Of a stretch of 64,000 nucleotides of DNA, positions 35,333-44,168 are shown one piece after another. The position numbers and the translations under genes are program-made. The notes under the pieces are model-generated. The model was not told the DNA's origin. It made no database searches and was given only the letters and a program-made list of their open reading frames with translations. Origin of the DNA: Pontivivens ytuae (GTDB taxonomy: Bacteria > Pseudomonadota > Alphaproteobacteria > Rhodobacterales > Rhodobacteraceae); the NCBI RefSeq assembly GCF_015679265.1, contig NZ_CP064942.1:2264001-2328000 (forward strand). The letters are read 5' to 3'. The first letter of the stretch is position 1. Every line of letters begins with the position of its first letter.

Positions 35333-36585
35333 CCCACCACCTCCGCCGTCTCCACCACGGCGTGGAACAGGACGTTGGCCCCCTTTTCGGCCCACTCCGG
35401 CGAGATTTCCTCGGCTTCGTTGTGGCTCAGGCCGTCCACGCAGGGGCACATGACCATGGCCGTGGGGGCCACGCGGTTGATCCAGCAGGCGTCGTGGCCC
35501 GCGCCCGAGATCAGGTCGCGGTGGGAGTAGCCCAGCCGCTCAGCCGCCGCGCGCACCGCACCCACGCAGCCCTCGTCAAAGGCGACGGGGTCGAAGCCGC
35601 CGACCTTCTCGAATTCGACCTCCAGCCCCATCTCGTCGCAGATCGCCTTTGCGCCGGCGCGCAGGCGGCTCTCCATATCCTCGATCACGCTCAGCTCCGG
35701 TGAGCGGAAGTCGACGGTGAAGACGACCTTGCCCGGGATCACGTTCCGCGAGTTAGGGTGGACGTCGATATGGCCTGCTGCGCCCACGGCGTGCGGCTTG
35801 TGTGACCAGGCGATTTCATCCACCAGGTCGAGGATGCGTGCCATGCCGAGGCCCGCGTTCTTGCGCATCGGCATGGGGGTGGAGCCGGTGTGGGCGTCCT
35901 TCCCCGTCACCGTCACCTGCGTCCAGCTCAACCCCTGGCCGTGGGTGACGACGCCGATCTCCTTGTCCTCGGCCTCGAGGATCGGGCCTTGCTCGATATG
36001 GAGTTCGAAGAAGGCGTGCATCTTGCGGGCGCCGACCTCTTCCTCACCGCGCCAGCCGATCCGGTCGAGCTCGTCGCCGAAGCGCTTGCCCTCCGCATCC
36101 GTCCGATCCTCCGCCCAGTCCTGCGTGTGGATGCCCGCGAAGACGCCGGAGGCAAGCATGGCGGGGGCGAAGCGGGTGCCCTCCTCGTTGGTCCAGTTGG
36201 TGACGACGATAGGGTGCTTGGTCTTGATGCCGAGGTCGTTCATCGAGCGGATGATCTCCAGCCCGCCGAGGACGCCGAGAACGCCGTCATACTTTCCGCC
36301 GGTCGGCTGCGTATCCAGGTGGGAGCCCACATAGACGGGGAGCGCATCTGGGTCTGTGCCCTCGCGCCGGGCGAACATGTTGCCGATCTGGTCGAGCCCC
36401 ATCTCGCAGCCCGCATTCTCACACCATTTCTGGAAGAGGGCGCGGCCCTCGCCGTCGGCGTCCGTCAGGGTCTGGCGGTTGTTGCCGCCCGCGACGCCGG
36501 GGCCGATCTTTGCCATCTCCATCAGGCTGTCCCACAGCCGGTCGCCGTTGATCTTCAGGTTTTCACCGGGGGCGTTGGCGGCCAT
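35329..36585 (-). CDS. pydC: N-carbamoyl-beta-alanine amidohydrolase (Zn-dependent M20/AmaB type)
   Basis: 418 residues. Third step: releases ammonia and CO2 from N-carbamoyl-beta-alanine or -aminoisobutyrate, giving beta-alanine or beta-aminoisobutyrate. M20 metal sites: GSHLDTQPTGGKYDGVLG (about 89-106, His and Asp ligands), TNWTNEEGTRFAP with the paired Glu near 131, His in FELHIEQGP near 197, and GAGHDA near the C-terminus. ATG at 36585 with AAGGAG 7 nt upstream. Allantoate and L-carbamoylase relatives share the fold, but the neighbours decide for the pyrimidine enzyme. Confidence 0.9.
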   Translation of the reverse strand: MAANAPGENLKINGDRLWDSLMEMAKIGPGVAGGNNRQTLTDADGEGRALFQKWCENAGCEMGLDQIGNMFARREGTDPDALPVYVGSHLDTQPTGGKYDGVLGVLGGLEIIRSMNDLGIKTKHPIVVTNWTNEEGTRFAPAMLASGVFAGIHTQDWAEDRTDAEGKRFGDELDRIGWRGEEEVGARKMHAFFELHIEQGPILEAEDKEIGVVTHGQGLSWTQVTVTGKDAHTGSTPMPMRKNAGLGMARILDLVDEIAWSHKPHAVGAAGHIDVHPNSRNVIPGKVVFTVDFRSPELSVIEDMESRLRAGAKAICDEMGLEVEFEKVGGFDPVAFDEGCVGAVRAAAERLGYSHRDLISGAGHDACWINRVAPTAMVMCPCVDGLSHNEAEEISPEWAEKGANVLFHAVVETAEVVG

Positions 36586-36602
36586 GGCGTGTCTCCTTCC
36601 TG

Positions 36603-36664
36603 GAACCGTCCCGGCCGCAGTGCCGGGACCGTCTGAAAAAGGCCCCGGAGCGGGTCCGGGGCGG
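36603..36664. repeat. Intergenic palindromic repeat, class 2
   Basis: GTCCCGG-ccgcagtg-CCGGGAC (36608-36629) followed by CCCCGG-agcgggt-CCGGGG (36643-36661). Same two modules as 22853-22924 but in reverse order. Located between the amidohydrolase and semialdehyde dehydrogenase genes. Confidence 0.7.
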
Positions 36665-36670
36665 TCGTCC

Positions 36671-38164
36671 TCAACTCGGGAAGCTGAACGTCGCACCCTT
36701 GGCGATGCCGTCGGGCCAGCGGGTGGTGACGGTCTTCAGGCGGGTGTAGAAGCGGACGCCCTCGGGTCCGTAGATCGCGTGGTCGCCGAAGGCGGAGCGC
36801 TTCCAGCCGCCGAACGAGTGATAGGCGACCGGCACCGGGATCGGGACGTTGACGCCGACCATGCCGACCTCGATCCGATCCGCGAAGTCGCGCGCGGCGT
36901 CCCCGTCGCGGGTAAATATGGCTGTGCCATTGCCGTATTCGTGGGCGTTGATGAGGTCGACCGCACTCTCATAGGTCTGCGGGCTAAGGACGGAGAGCAC
37001 GGGGCCGAAGATCTCAGTCCGGTAGATGTCCATCTCCGGCTCGACCTTGTCGAAGAGCGTGCCGCCGAGGAAATAGCCGTTCTCGTAGCCCTGCAGGGTG
37101 AAGCCGCGGCCATCGACGACCAGGTCCGCACCCTGCTCGACCCCGCGGTCGATGAGGCCGGAGATGCGCTCCTTCGCCTCCGCCGTGATGACCGGACCCA
37201 TCTCCGCATCCGGATCGGTGGAAGGGCCGACCTTCAGCGCCTCGACCTTCGGCTTGAGGGCGCTGACGAGCTTTTCACCCGTCTCCGCGCCGATTGGGAC
37301 GGCGACCGAGATCGCCATGCAGCGCTCGCCGGCCGAGCCGAAGCCCGCGCCCATCAGCGCGTCCGCCGCCTGGTCCATGTCGGCGTCCGGCATGACGATC
37401 ATGTGGTTCTTGGCCCCGCCGAGCGCCTGCACCCGTTTGCCGGCCGCGGTGCCGCGGGCATAGACGTATTCCGCGATCGGGGTCGAGCCGACGAAGCTGA
37501 TCGCCTTCACGTCCGGATGGTCGAGCAGCCGGTCCACGGCGCCCTTGTCACCGTGCACGATGTTCATCACGCCGTCGGGCAGGCCGGCTTCCTTCAGCAA
37601 CTCCCAGGCGAACATCGGCGCGGACGGGTCGCGTTCGGAGGGCTTTAGGACGAAGGTGTTCCCGCAGGCGATCGCGATGGGATACATCCACATCGGCACC
37701 ATGGCGGGGAAGTTGAAGGGCGTGATGCCCGCGACGACGCCCAGCGGCTGTCGGTCGCCGTAGCTGTCTATGCCGGGGCCGGTGTTGCGGCTGAACTCGC
37801 CCTTGAGAAGCTGCGGGATACCGCAGGCAAACTCCACCACCTCAATGCCGCGGGCGACCTCGCCGAGCGCGTCGTCATGGGTCTTGCCGTGCTCGCGGGA
37901 GAGCTCCTTCGCCAGCTTGTCTGTGTTGGCGTTGAGCAGTTCGAGGAAACGGAACATCACGCGGGCCCGCTTTAGCGGCGGCGTGCGGGACCACGCTGGG
38001 AAGGCGGCCTTGGCCGAGGCGACGGCGGCATCCACCTCATCGGTGGTGGAAAGGGGGAGAGTGCCGATCGCCTCCCCGGTCGCGGGGTTGAAGACGGGCT
38101 GGGAGCGGTCGGACGCGCTCTCGACAAGCTGGCCGTTCAGCGCGTTGCGGATGGTGTAGGTCAT
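36671..38164 (-). CDS. mmsA: CoA-acylating methylmalonate/malonate semialdehyde dehydrogenase
   Basis: 497 residues, typical MmsA length (about 500). Converts malonate semialdehyde to acetyl-CoA, and methylmalonate semialdehyde to propionyl-CoA, with NAD+ and CoA and loss of CO2. MmsA-specific features: [16 protein letters not shown] (about 148-163), [15 protein letters not shown] (about 250), catalytic Cys in GERCMAIS near 284, and EIFGPVLSV. Unlike ordinary ALDHs, the general-base Glu of ELGGK is replaced in LGGAKNH, as in other CoA-acylating members. It completes uracil and thymine degradation after the aminotransferase step. Confidence 0.95.
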   Translation of the reverse strand: MTYTIRNALNGQLVESASDRSQPVFNPATGEAIGTLPLSTTDEVDAAVASAKAAFPAWSRTPPLKRARVMFRFLELLNANTDKLAKELSREHGKTHDDALGEVARGIEVVEFACGIPQLLKGEFSRNTGPGIDSYGDRQPLGVVAGITPFNFPAMVPMWMYPIAIACGNTFVLKPSERDPSAPMFAWELLKEAGLPDGVMNIVHGDKGAVDRLLDHPDVKAISFVGSTPIAEYVYARGTAAGKRVQALGGAKNHMIVMPDADMDQAADALMGAGFGSAGERCMAISVAVPIGAETGEKLVSALKPKVEALKVGPSTDPDAEMGPVITAEAKERISGLIDRGVEQGADLVVDGRGFTLQGYENGYFLGGTLFDKVEPEMDIYRTEIFGPVLSVLSPQTYESAVDLINAHEYGNGTAIFTRDGDAARDFADRIEVGMVGVNVPIPVPVAYHSFGGWKRSAFGDHAIYGPEGVRFYTRLKTVTTRWPDGIAKGATFSFPS

Positions 38165-38291
38165 GGCTTGGCTCCGCAGCGGGATCGCGGGGAGGCGGCG
38201 CGCGCCTCCGGCGGGGATATTTCGACAAGGTGGAAGGCGGGGTGTCGCGCCGAAGGCGCGGTAGCGTCGACGACGGGCGGGAGGGCCTCGG
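38165..38291. other. Intergenic region with half copy of class 1 repeat
   Basis: Between mmsA and the aminotransferase gene. Contains GCGCGCCTCCGGCGGGGATATTT (about 38200-38222), which matches the right arm of the palindrome at 8063-8120, but the partner arm is missing. No gene or promoter that I can support. Confidence 0.45.
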
Positions 38292-39620
38292 TCATGGCAG
38301 GTCCTTCAGCACGTCGGCGAGGGTGCCGAAGAGCTCGTCGATATGGTGCTTCTCGATGATCAGCGGCGGGGAGAGGGCGATGATGTCGCCCGTGGTGCGG
38401 ATCAGGACGCCCTTGTCATAGCAGCGCAGGAACGCCTCGAACGCGCGCTTGGTCGGGTGGCCCTCGATCGGCTCCAGCTCGATGCCGGCGATCAGGCCGA
38501 GGTTCCGGATGTCGATGACGTGGGGCAGGCCCTTGAGCGAATGCGCCGCATCCTCCCAATAGCTCGCCATCTCGGCCGCGCGCTCCAGCAGGCCCTCCTC
38601 GCGGTAGGTCTCCAGCGTGGCGAGGCCCGCGGCGCTCGCCACCGGGTTGCCTGAGTAGGTGTAACCGTGGAAGAGCTCGATCATGTTCTCCGGCCCGTCC
38701 ATGAACGCGTCATGGATCGCGCCGGTGGTCAGCACCGCACCCATCGGGATCACGCCGTTCGTCAGGCCCTTGGCCGTGGTGATCATGTCCGGCAGAACGT
38801 CGAAGCGCTGGGCGGCGAAGGGTTTGCCGAGCCGGCCGAAGCCGGTGATGACCTCGTCGAAAATCAGCAGGATCCCGTGCTTGTCGCAGATCTTGCGCAG
38901 CCGGGCGAGGTAGTCGATCGGCGGGATCAGCACGCCGGTGGAGCCCGCCAGCGGCTCCACGATCACCGCGGCGATGGTGGAGGGATCGTGCAGCGCGCAG
39001 ATCCGCTCCAGCTCATCCGCCAGATGCGCGCCATAGGTGGGCCGCCCGCGGGTGAAGGCGTTGTGCTCCAGGTCGTGGGTGTGGGGCAGGTGATCGACGC
39101 CGGTCAGCAGGCTGCCGAAATGCATGCGGTTCTTCACGATCCCGCCGACCGAGATGCCGCCGAAGTTCACCCCGTGATAGCCCCGCTCGCGCCCGATGAG
39201 CCGGGTGCGCGAGCCCTCGCCCCGTGCGCGGTGATAGGCGAGCGCGAGCTTCAGCGCCGTCTCCACGCTCTCCGACCCGGAATTGGTGTAGAAGACGTGC
39301 TCCATCCCCTCCGGCGCGATGTCGATCAGGCGGTTGGCGAGCTCGAAGGCCTTCGGGTGGCCCATCTGGAAGGCGGGCGCGTAGTCGAGCTCGCCGACCT
39401 GCTTCGACACAGCCTCCGTGATCTTCGGCCGCGCGTGGCCCGCGTTGCAGCACCACAGCCCCGCGGTGCCGTCGAGCACCTGCCGCCCGTTGGCGGTGGT
39501 GTAGTGCATGTCCTTCGCTGCGACGAACATGCGCGGGTTCTTCTTGAACTGGCGGTTCGCGGTGAAGGGCATCCAGAACGCGTTGAGATCGTTCGGAACG
39601 GCGGTCGTCCGGTCGGACAT
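38292..39620 (-). CDS. Omega-aminotransferase, probable beta-alanine:pyruvate type
   Basis: 442 residues, class III PLP enzyme. Starts [17 protein letters not shown], the opening of beta-alanine:pyruvate transaminases (BauA/AptA). [15 protein letters not shown] at about 112-126, [11 protein letters not shown] near 254, Schiff-base Lys in TAKGLTNG near 283, and [11 protein letters not shown] near 318. It would convert beta-alanine to malonate semialdehyde for MmsA. ATG at 39620 has AGGAGG 6 nt upstream. Divergent from rutR with a RutR box in between, so it is probably first in the catabolic unit on this strand. Confidence 0.9.
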   Translation of the reverse strand: MSDRTTAVPNDLNAFWMPFTANRQFKKNPRMFVAAKDMHYTTANGRQVLDGTAGLWCCNAGHARPKITEAVSKQVGELDYAPAFQMGHPKAFELANRLIDIAPEGMEHVFYTNSGSESVETALKLALAYHRARGEGSRTRLIGRERGYHGVNFGGISVGGIVKNRMHFGSLLTGVDHLPHTHDLEHNAFTRGRPTYGAHLADELERICALHDPSTIAAVIVEPLAGSTGVLIPPIDYLARLRKICDKHGILLIFDEVITGFGRLGKPFAAQRFDVLPDMITTAKGLTNGVIPMGAVLTTGAIHDAFMDGPENMIELFHGYTYSGNPVASAAGLATLETYREEGLLERAAEMASYWEDAAHSLKGLPHVIDIRNLGLIAGIELEPIEGHPTKRAFEAFLRCYDKGVLIRTTGDIIALSPPLIIEKHHIDELFGTLADVLKDLP

Positions 39621-39685
39621 CGGGACCCTCCTGTCAGGCCCGGCGGTTTCGGCTTTGCGCCGTCCGGCGGTGCGGCTATGGTCTT

Positions 39686-39701
39686 TTGACCAATTGGTCA
39701 G
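39686..39701. promoter_or_regulatory. RutR operator between aminotransferase gene and rutR
   Basis: TTGACCAATTGGTCAG matches the RutR consensus TTGACCANNTGGTCAA at all but the last base, with a perfect dyad TGACCAATTGGTCA at 39687-39700. It lies 50 bp before rutR and 66 bp before the aminotransferase ATG, so it can control both directions. Confidence 0.8.
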
Positions 39702-39750
39702 AACGCTATCAGAGCGCCTAACCCAGTCAAGCGCCGCGTCGGGAGGGAAG

Positions 39751-40374
39751 ATGGCAGATGGAGCTCCGCGCAAGGAGACGCGCATCCAGGCCGAGAAGCG
39801 TGAGCTGATCCGGGAGGCGGCGCTCGACGTTTTCTCCCGCCACGGCTTTCGGGGCTCGACCCTCGACCAGATCGCGGAGGCGGCGGGGCTCTCCAAGCCC
39901 AACCTGCTCTACTATTTCGAGAGCAAGGATGCGATCCACCGTGACCTGCTGGAGCGGCTGCTCGACACCTGGCTCGATCCGTTGCGGGAGCTTGACGGCG
40001 GCGGCGATCCGGTCCGAGAGATCCGCGGCTACATCCAGCGGAAGCTGGAGGCGGCGCGCGACTATCCCCGCGAAAGCCGCCTCTTCGCCAACGAGATCAT
40101 TCAGGGCGCGCCCCGCATCGCCGACGAGCTGCAGGGGCCGCTGCGCGAGCTGGTGGATGAGAAATCCGCGATCCTGCGGCGCTGGATGGCCCAGGGGCGG
40201 CTGGCGCGGATGGACCCGCACCACCTGATCTTCGCGATCTGGGCGATCACGCAGCACTACGCCGATTTCGACGTGCAGGTGCGCGCGGTACTCGGCTCCG
40301 ACGACGAGGCGCGGTTCCACGATGCCGCCGCGGCGATCGAGATGCTGTTCTTCCGCGGGCTGCTGCCGCGTTAA
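39751..40374 (+). CDS. rutR: TetR-family regulator RutR
   Basis: 207 residues. N-terminal TetR helix-turn-helix (about 15-60: AALDVFSRHGFRGSTLDQIAEAAGLSK, then LLYYFESKDA). The C-terminal domain closely follows E. coli RutR: LEAARDYPRESRLFANEI, ELQGPLRELVDEKSAILRRWM and HHLIFAIWAITQHYADF. RutR is a repressor released by uracil or thymine. Start ATG 39751 with GGGAGG 4 nt upstream, giving the E. coli RutR size. The near-consensus box in its own promoter indicates autoregulation. The rut (oxidative) genes are absent here; the reductive pathway genes surround it. Confidence 0.9.
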   Translation: MADGAPRKETRIQAEKRELIREAALDVFSRHGFRGSTLDQIAEAAGLSKPNLLYYFESKDAIHRDLLERLLDTWLDPLRELDGGGDPVREIRGYIQRKLEAARDYPRESRLFANEIIQGAPRIADELQGPLRELVDEKSAILRRWMAQGRLARMDPHHLIFAIWAITQHYADFDVQVRAVLGSDDEARFHDAAAAIEMLFFRGLLPR

Positions 40375-40452
40375 CACCTCGTTCAGGGGAATCGGCGAGA
40401 ACAGCGACTCAACAGGTGGCAGAAGGCCCCTCTTTCAAGTGAGGAGGCGTCA

Positions 40453-40983
40453 ATGGCACTGCTACCGATCAATGTCCTGGGCAACGGGTCCGGCTCGGGC
40501 TCGCCCCCTGCGGGGGATGGCGACGGGACCACAACTCCCCCCGATGACGGCAGCACGGGCGGCACCGGATCCACCGGCGGCACGGGCTCGACCGGCGGTA
40601 CGACGGGCGGCGGCGGAACCGCTCCTGCAGAAGGGGGCGGCAGCACGACGGCCACGCCGGTTAGCCAGCCCTCCCAGACGCCGGCCGTTCAATCGGCGCC
40701 CCTGCGTCCGCCGCTGACCGAGGCGGCCGCGCGCTCGCTGCTCGAATCTCTGGCCGAGCTGTCGGAAAGCGATGCCGTGCGCCTGGCCGAACAGGTCGCA
40801 CGGGAGAGGAGCCTGAACGCGATGATCGAGCGGATCAGCGAAGCGCCCGAGGCCGGAGCGCTGTCGCTCCTGATCCCGCCGACCGTTGCGGCGGAGCGGG
40901 AGGCGCTGGCCGAACGACTCTCCGGTGAGGGGGATACCCTGACCTCGACGTCCAGCGGTCGGATCGACGTGGGTGAAAGCTGA
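40453..40983 (+). CDS. Low-complexity Gly/Thr/Ser-rich protein, unknown
   Basis: 176 residues. N-terminal 70 residues are a disordered linker with tandem GSTGGT-type units (DNA repeats of ACCGGCGGCAC type at 40557-40615), then a Pro/Gln stretch and a helical part (about 88-160: AAARSLLESLAELSESDAV, later LIPPTVAAEREALAERL). No signal peptide or membrane helix. GAGGAGG 6 nt before the ATG supports translation. It follows rutR by 78 bp on the same strand and ends before convergent terminators. Not recognised. Confidence 0.65.
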   Translation: MALLPINVLGNGSGSGSPPAGDGDGTTTPPDDGSTGGTGSTGGTGSTGGTTGGGGTAPAEGGGSTTATPVSQPSQTPAVQSAPLRPPLTEAAARSLLESLAELSESDAVRLAEQVARERSLNAMIERISEAPEAGALSLLIPPTVAAEREALAERLSGEGDTLTSTSSGRIDVGES

Positions 40984-41005
40984 CGTCGGCCACGCGGCAA
41001 GTGGA

Positions 41006-41067
41006 ACACGCCGCCCGGCCCCCCGACCGGGCGACGTGCCATAGGACCCCCCTCCGGTGGCCCTATT
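41006..41067. terminator. Two hairpins between convergent genes
   Basis: First hairpin ACGCCGCCCGG with CCGGGCGACGT (41008-41018 and 41027-41037, one mismatch). Second one read on the minus strand, ATAGGGCC with GGTCCTAT (one G-T pair), across 41041-41066. They separate the low-complexity gene from preA. T runs are poor, so termination strength is uncertain. Confidence 0.5.
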
Positions 41068-42369
41068 CTACTCCGCCGCGACCCGCGCCGGATTGTTGGG
41101 ATGCGTCGTCCAATCGGCAGGCTCGGCCTCGACCGTGCGCCCGGTCCGCGGATCGACCGTGCCCGCGGCCATCGGCTCCATCGTGATGCACTGCTCGACC
41201 GGGCAGACATTCACGCACAGATTGCAGGCGACGCATTCCGCATCGATCACCTCGAACGTCCGATCCGCACTCATCGAGATCGCCTGGTGCGAGGTGTCTT
41301 CGCAGGCCGCGTAGCAGCGCCCGCACTTGATGCACAAGTCCTGGTTGATCCGAGCTTTCGCAACGTAATTCAGGTTGAGGTTCTGCCAGTCACTGCAGTT
41401 CGGCACGGCGCGCCCGGTCACCGCTGCGATACTCTCGTGACCCTTCTCGTCCATCCACTGCTCGAGGCCTGAGATCATCTCCTGCACGATCTTGAAGCCA
41501 TAGGTCATGGCCGCCGTGCAGACCTGTACCGAACCGGCGCCGAGCGCGATGAACTCCGCCGCATCGCGCCAGGTCGTGATCCCGCCGATGCCCGAGATCG
41601 GCAGGTCCGCCGTCTCCGGATTGCGGGCGATCTCGGCCACCATGTTGAGCGCGATGGGTTTCACCGCCGGCCCGCAATAGCCGCCATGTGCGCCCTTGCC
41701 GTCGATCGTCGGCTCCGGCGCGAAGAGGTCCAGATCGACCGACGTGATCGAGTTGATCGTGTTGATCAGGCTCACCGCATCCGCACCGCCACGATGCGCC
41801 GCCTCCGCCGGGCGGCGCACGTCGGTGATGTTCGGCGTCAGCTTCACGATGCAGGGCATGCGCGTGTTCTGCTTCACCCAGCGGGTGACCATCTCGATGT
41901 ATTCCGGAACCTGCCCGACGGCGGAGCCCATGCCCCGCTCGCTCATCCCGTGCGGGCAACCGAAGTTGAGCTCGACCCCGTCCGCGCCGGTCTCCTCGAC
42001 CAGCGGCAGTATCGTTTTCCAGCTCTCCTCATCGCACGGCACCATGAGCGATACGACCATCGCGCGGTCCGGGTAGTCGCGCTTGACCTGCTTGATCTCG
42101 CGCAGGTTCACCTCGAGCGGCCGGTCGGTGATCAGCTCGATGTTGTTGAGGCCCAGCAGCCGCCGGTCCGCGCCCCAGATCGCGCCGTAGCGCGGCCCGT
42201 TCACGTTCACCACGTGCGGATCGAGGCCCAGCGTCTTCCAGACCACACCGCCCCATCCCGCCTCGAAGGCGCGGCGGACGTTGTATTCCTTGTCCGTCGG
42301 CGGGGCGGAGGCCAGCCAGAACGGATTCGGGCTCTTGATGCCCACGAAATCGATCGACAGATCGGCCAT
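41068..42369 (-). CDS. preA: NAD-dependent dihydropyrimidine dehydrogenase subunit PreA
   Basis: 433 residues. With PreT reduces uracil and thymine to the 5,6-dihydro compounds (first step). N-terminal FMN TIM barrel (about 1-310) with NPFWLASAPPT at the start, LNFGCPHGMSERGMG near 137 (the catalytic Cys lies in this region in DPD, though that residue is not certain here), and GIGGITTW near 265. C-terminal ferredoxin domain with two 4Fe-4S motifs, CIKCGRCYAAC near 346 and CVACNLCVNVCPVEQC near 380. Follows preT with a 2-bp gap. C-terminal 40 residues extend past the E. coli form. Confidence 0.95.
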   Translation of the reverse strand: MADLSIDFVGIKSPNPFWLASAPPTDKEYNVRRAFEAGWGGVVWKTLGLDPHVVNVNGPRYGAIWGADRRLLGLNNIELITDRPLEVNLREIKQVKRDYPDRAMVVSLMVPCDEESWKTILPLVEETGADGVELNFGCPHGMSERGMGSAVGQVPEYIEMVTRWVKQNTRMPCIVKLTPNITDVRRPAEAAHRGGADAVSLINTINSITSVDLDLFAPEPTIDGKGAHGGYCGPAVKPIALNMVAEIARNPETADLPISGIGGITTWRDAAEFIALGAGSVQVCTAAMTYGFKIVQEMISGLEQWMDEKGHESIAAVTGRAVPNCSDWQNLNLNYVAKARINQDLCIKCGRCYAACEDTSHQAISMSADRTFEVIDAECVACNLCVNVCPVEQCITMEPMAAGTVDPRTGRTVEAEPADWTTHPNNPARVAAE

Positions 42370-42371
42370 GA

Positions 42372-43706
42372 TCAGGCTCCCTTCATCAGTTCTGCGTGGA
42401 TGTCTTCCGCCGCGTCGCGACCCTCGGCCACTGCGGTGACGGTCAGGTCGTCGCCGCCCGCCGCGCAGTCACCACCGGCCCAGACGCCGGCCCGCGAGGT
42501 GCGACCGGCTCCGTTAACCGCGATCTTACGCCCATCAAGGTCCAGCGGCACGTCGCCGAGCGCCTGCCCGATCGCCACCAGCACCTGATCCGCGGCGAGG
42601 CGGAAGGTTTCGCCCGTGCCGGTGAGCCCCCCGCCACTGTCGGTGGTGTACTCGAACTCGACCTCGCGAGCCGCGCCGTTCCCATGCACCGCGACGGGTT
42701 GCGCGTTGCAGATGATGCGGACGCCCTCATGCGTCGCATGATCCTGCTCTTTGCCGCTGGCGCTCATGCGATCCTGGCCGCGGCGGTAGACGATCGTGAC
42801 GTCCTCGGCACCCAGCAGGCGGGACTGGACCGCGGCGTCGACCGCCGTCATGCCGCCGCCGATCACGACGACGCGGCGCCCGACCGGAACCGACGACTTG
42901 TCCTCGGTCTGCCGCAGGTAGTCGATGAAGCGCACCGCGTCGGTCACGTTCTGCTTGTCGGCTCCGTCCGTGCCCAACGCATTGACGCCCGAGAGACCCA
43001 TGCCCAAAAACACCGCGTCGTACTCGGTGGCGAGGCCGTCGAGGTCAATGTCGCGGCCCAGAGCCTTCCCGGCCTCCAGCGTGATCCCGCCGATCTTCAT
43101 CAGCCATTCGACCTCGCGCTGCGCGAAGCTGTCGGGCGTCTTGTAGGCGGCGATGCCGTATTCGTTGAGACCGCCGGGCTTCGGCTTCGCATCGTAGATG
43201 GTGACGTCGTGTCCGTGCAGCGCCAGCCGGTGAGCGCAGGAAAGCCCCGCCGGACCGGCGCCAACCACTGCAACGCGCTTGCCGGTCTTCGCTGCCCGCT
43301 CGAACGGGTGAACGTCGCGCTCCATCAGCGTGTCGGTGGCGAAGCGTTGCAGCCGGCCGATCTGCACCGGCTTGCCCTCGGCGGCCTCGCGCACGCAGGC
43401 TTCCTCGCAAAGCTGCTCGGTCGGGCAGACCCGCGCGCACATCCCGCCGAGGATGTTCTGCTCGAAGATCGTCTTGGCTGCGGCCTCCGGCGTATCGGTC
43501 GCGATCTGGCGGATGAAGAGCGGGATGTCTATGTCGGTCGGACAGGCCGTGATGCAGGGCGCATCATGACAGAAGTAGCAGCGATCGGCCGCAACCTGTG
43601 CCTCGTGTCGGTCGAGAGGCGGATAGAGGTCCGCGAAGTTGCGTTCGTACTCCGCCGCGCTCAGGCGGTTCGCGGCTATTCCGGAGACCTGCGGTCCGTT
43701 CGGCAT
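42372..43706 (-). CDS. preT: NAD-dependent dihydropyrimidine dehydrogenase subunit PreT
   Basis: 444 residues. Electron-input subunit: takes hydride from NAD(P)H via FAD and passes electrons through iron-sulfur clusters to PreA. N-terminal Cys-rich domain CYFCHDAPCITACPT (about 43-57) and CARVCPTEQLCEEAC (about 89-103), FAD site [11 protein letters not shown] at about 146, NAD site VVIGGGMTAVDAA at about 280, and a GGDCAAGG loop near the end. Leader gene of preT-preA. A degenerate RutR-like box lies 48 bp upstream. Confidence 0.94.
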   Translation of the reverse strand: MPNGPQVSGIAANRLSAAEYERNFADLYPPLDRHEAQVAADRCYFCHDAPCITACPTDIDIPLFIRQIATDTPEAAAKTIFEQNILGGMCARVCPTEQLCEEACVREAAEGKPVQIGRLQRFATDTLMERDVHPFERAAKTGKRVAVVGAGPAGLSCAHRLALHGHDVTIYDAKPKPGGLNEYGIAAYKTPDSFAQREVEWLMKIGGITLEAGKALGRDIDLDGLATEYDAVFLGMGLSGVNALGTDGADKQNVTDAVRFIDYLRQTEDKSSVPVGRRVVVIGGGMTAVDAAVQSRLLGAEDVTIVYRRGQDRMSASGKEQDHATHEGVRIICNAQPVAVHGNGAAREVEFEYTTDSGGGLTGTGETFRLAADQVLVAIGQALGDVPLDLDGRKIAVNGAGRTSRAGVWAGGDCAAGGDDLTVTAVAEGRDAAEDIHAELMKGA

Positions 43707-43753
43707 GGCTGTGCTCCTTCCCTGTTGAGGGAAAGCTTACAACCGGCCATTTT

Positions 43754-43769
43754 TTTATCAATTGGTAAA
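43754..43769. promoter_or_regulatory. Degenerate RutR-like operator upstream of preT
   Basis: TTTATCAATTGGTAAA compared with TTGACCANNTGGTCAA: 11 of 14 defined positions agree, centred on AATT as in the rutR box. It is 48 bp upstream of the preT ATG, in the 71-bp gap after the end of the cheY gene. Confidence 0.5.
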
Positions 43770-43777
43770 ATCATGCC

Positions 43778-44158
43778 TCATTCAAGTGGGCCCAGATGCG
43801 CCTCCAGCGCGCCGCGCATGTCGGCGACCGAGAACGGCTTCGCGACGAAGTGGTCGACCGTCTCGTCCTCCGCCTGCTCGCGGTAGGCATCCGACGTGGC
43901 GAGAAAAACCGGAATGCGGGCGAAGACCGGATGCTCCTTGATCCGGCGGGCGAGGTCCACGCCGCTGAGCCCGGGCATGTTGAGGTCGGAAATGACGATG
44001 TCGAAGCGCGTCTCCGCCATCATGTCGAGCGCCGCCTCCCCGGTCGCGGCCAGCGCGACCTCCTGCACGCCAAGGCGTGCTAGACATTGGCGCGCGAGAC
44101 CGCGCATGGACTGTTGATCGTCCACGACCAGGATCTTCAGGGATCGAGGCGACGGCAT
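43778..44158 (-). CDS. cheY: Single-domain response regulator (CheY-like)
   Basis: 126 residues, one receiver domain. ILVVDDQQSMR carries the metal-binding Asp pair, VISDLNMPGLSG the phospho-acceptor Asp near 57, and FVAKPF the conserved Lys. Closest in pattern to CheY (LNMPGLSG). ATG 44158 has AGGAG 6 nt upstream. Last gene of the chemotaxis operon, 10 bp after cheB. A second CheY is encoded at the other end; one may be the motor ligand, the other a phosphate sink. Confidence 0.9.
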   Translation of the reverse strand: MPSPRSLKILVVDDQQSMRGLARQCLARLGVQEVALAATGEAALDMMAETRFDIVISDLNMPGLSGVDLARRIKEHPVFARIPVFLATSDAYREQAEDETVDHFVAKPFSVADMRGALEAHLGPLE

Positions 44159-44168
44159 GGGATTCTCC

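Noticed and set aside
36671..38164. Assigning this ALDH as an ordinary non-acylating aldehyde dehydrogenase
   Set aside because: The LGGAKNH segment lacks the general-base Glu of ELGGK and the protein follows MmsA throughout.
40557..40615. Short tandem repeats as a CRISPR array
   Set aside because: Units are 9-18 bp, in-frame Gly/Thr/Ser codons without unique spacers, inside a coding sequence with a ribosome-binding site.
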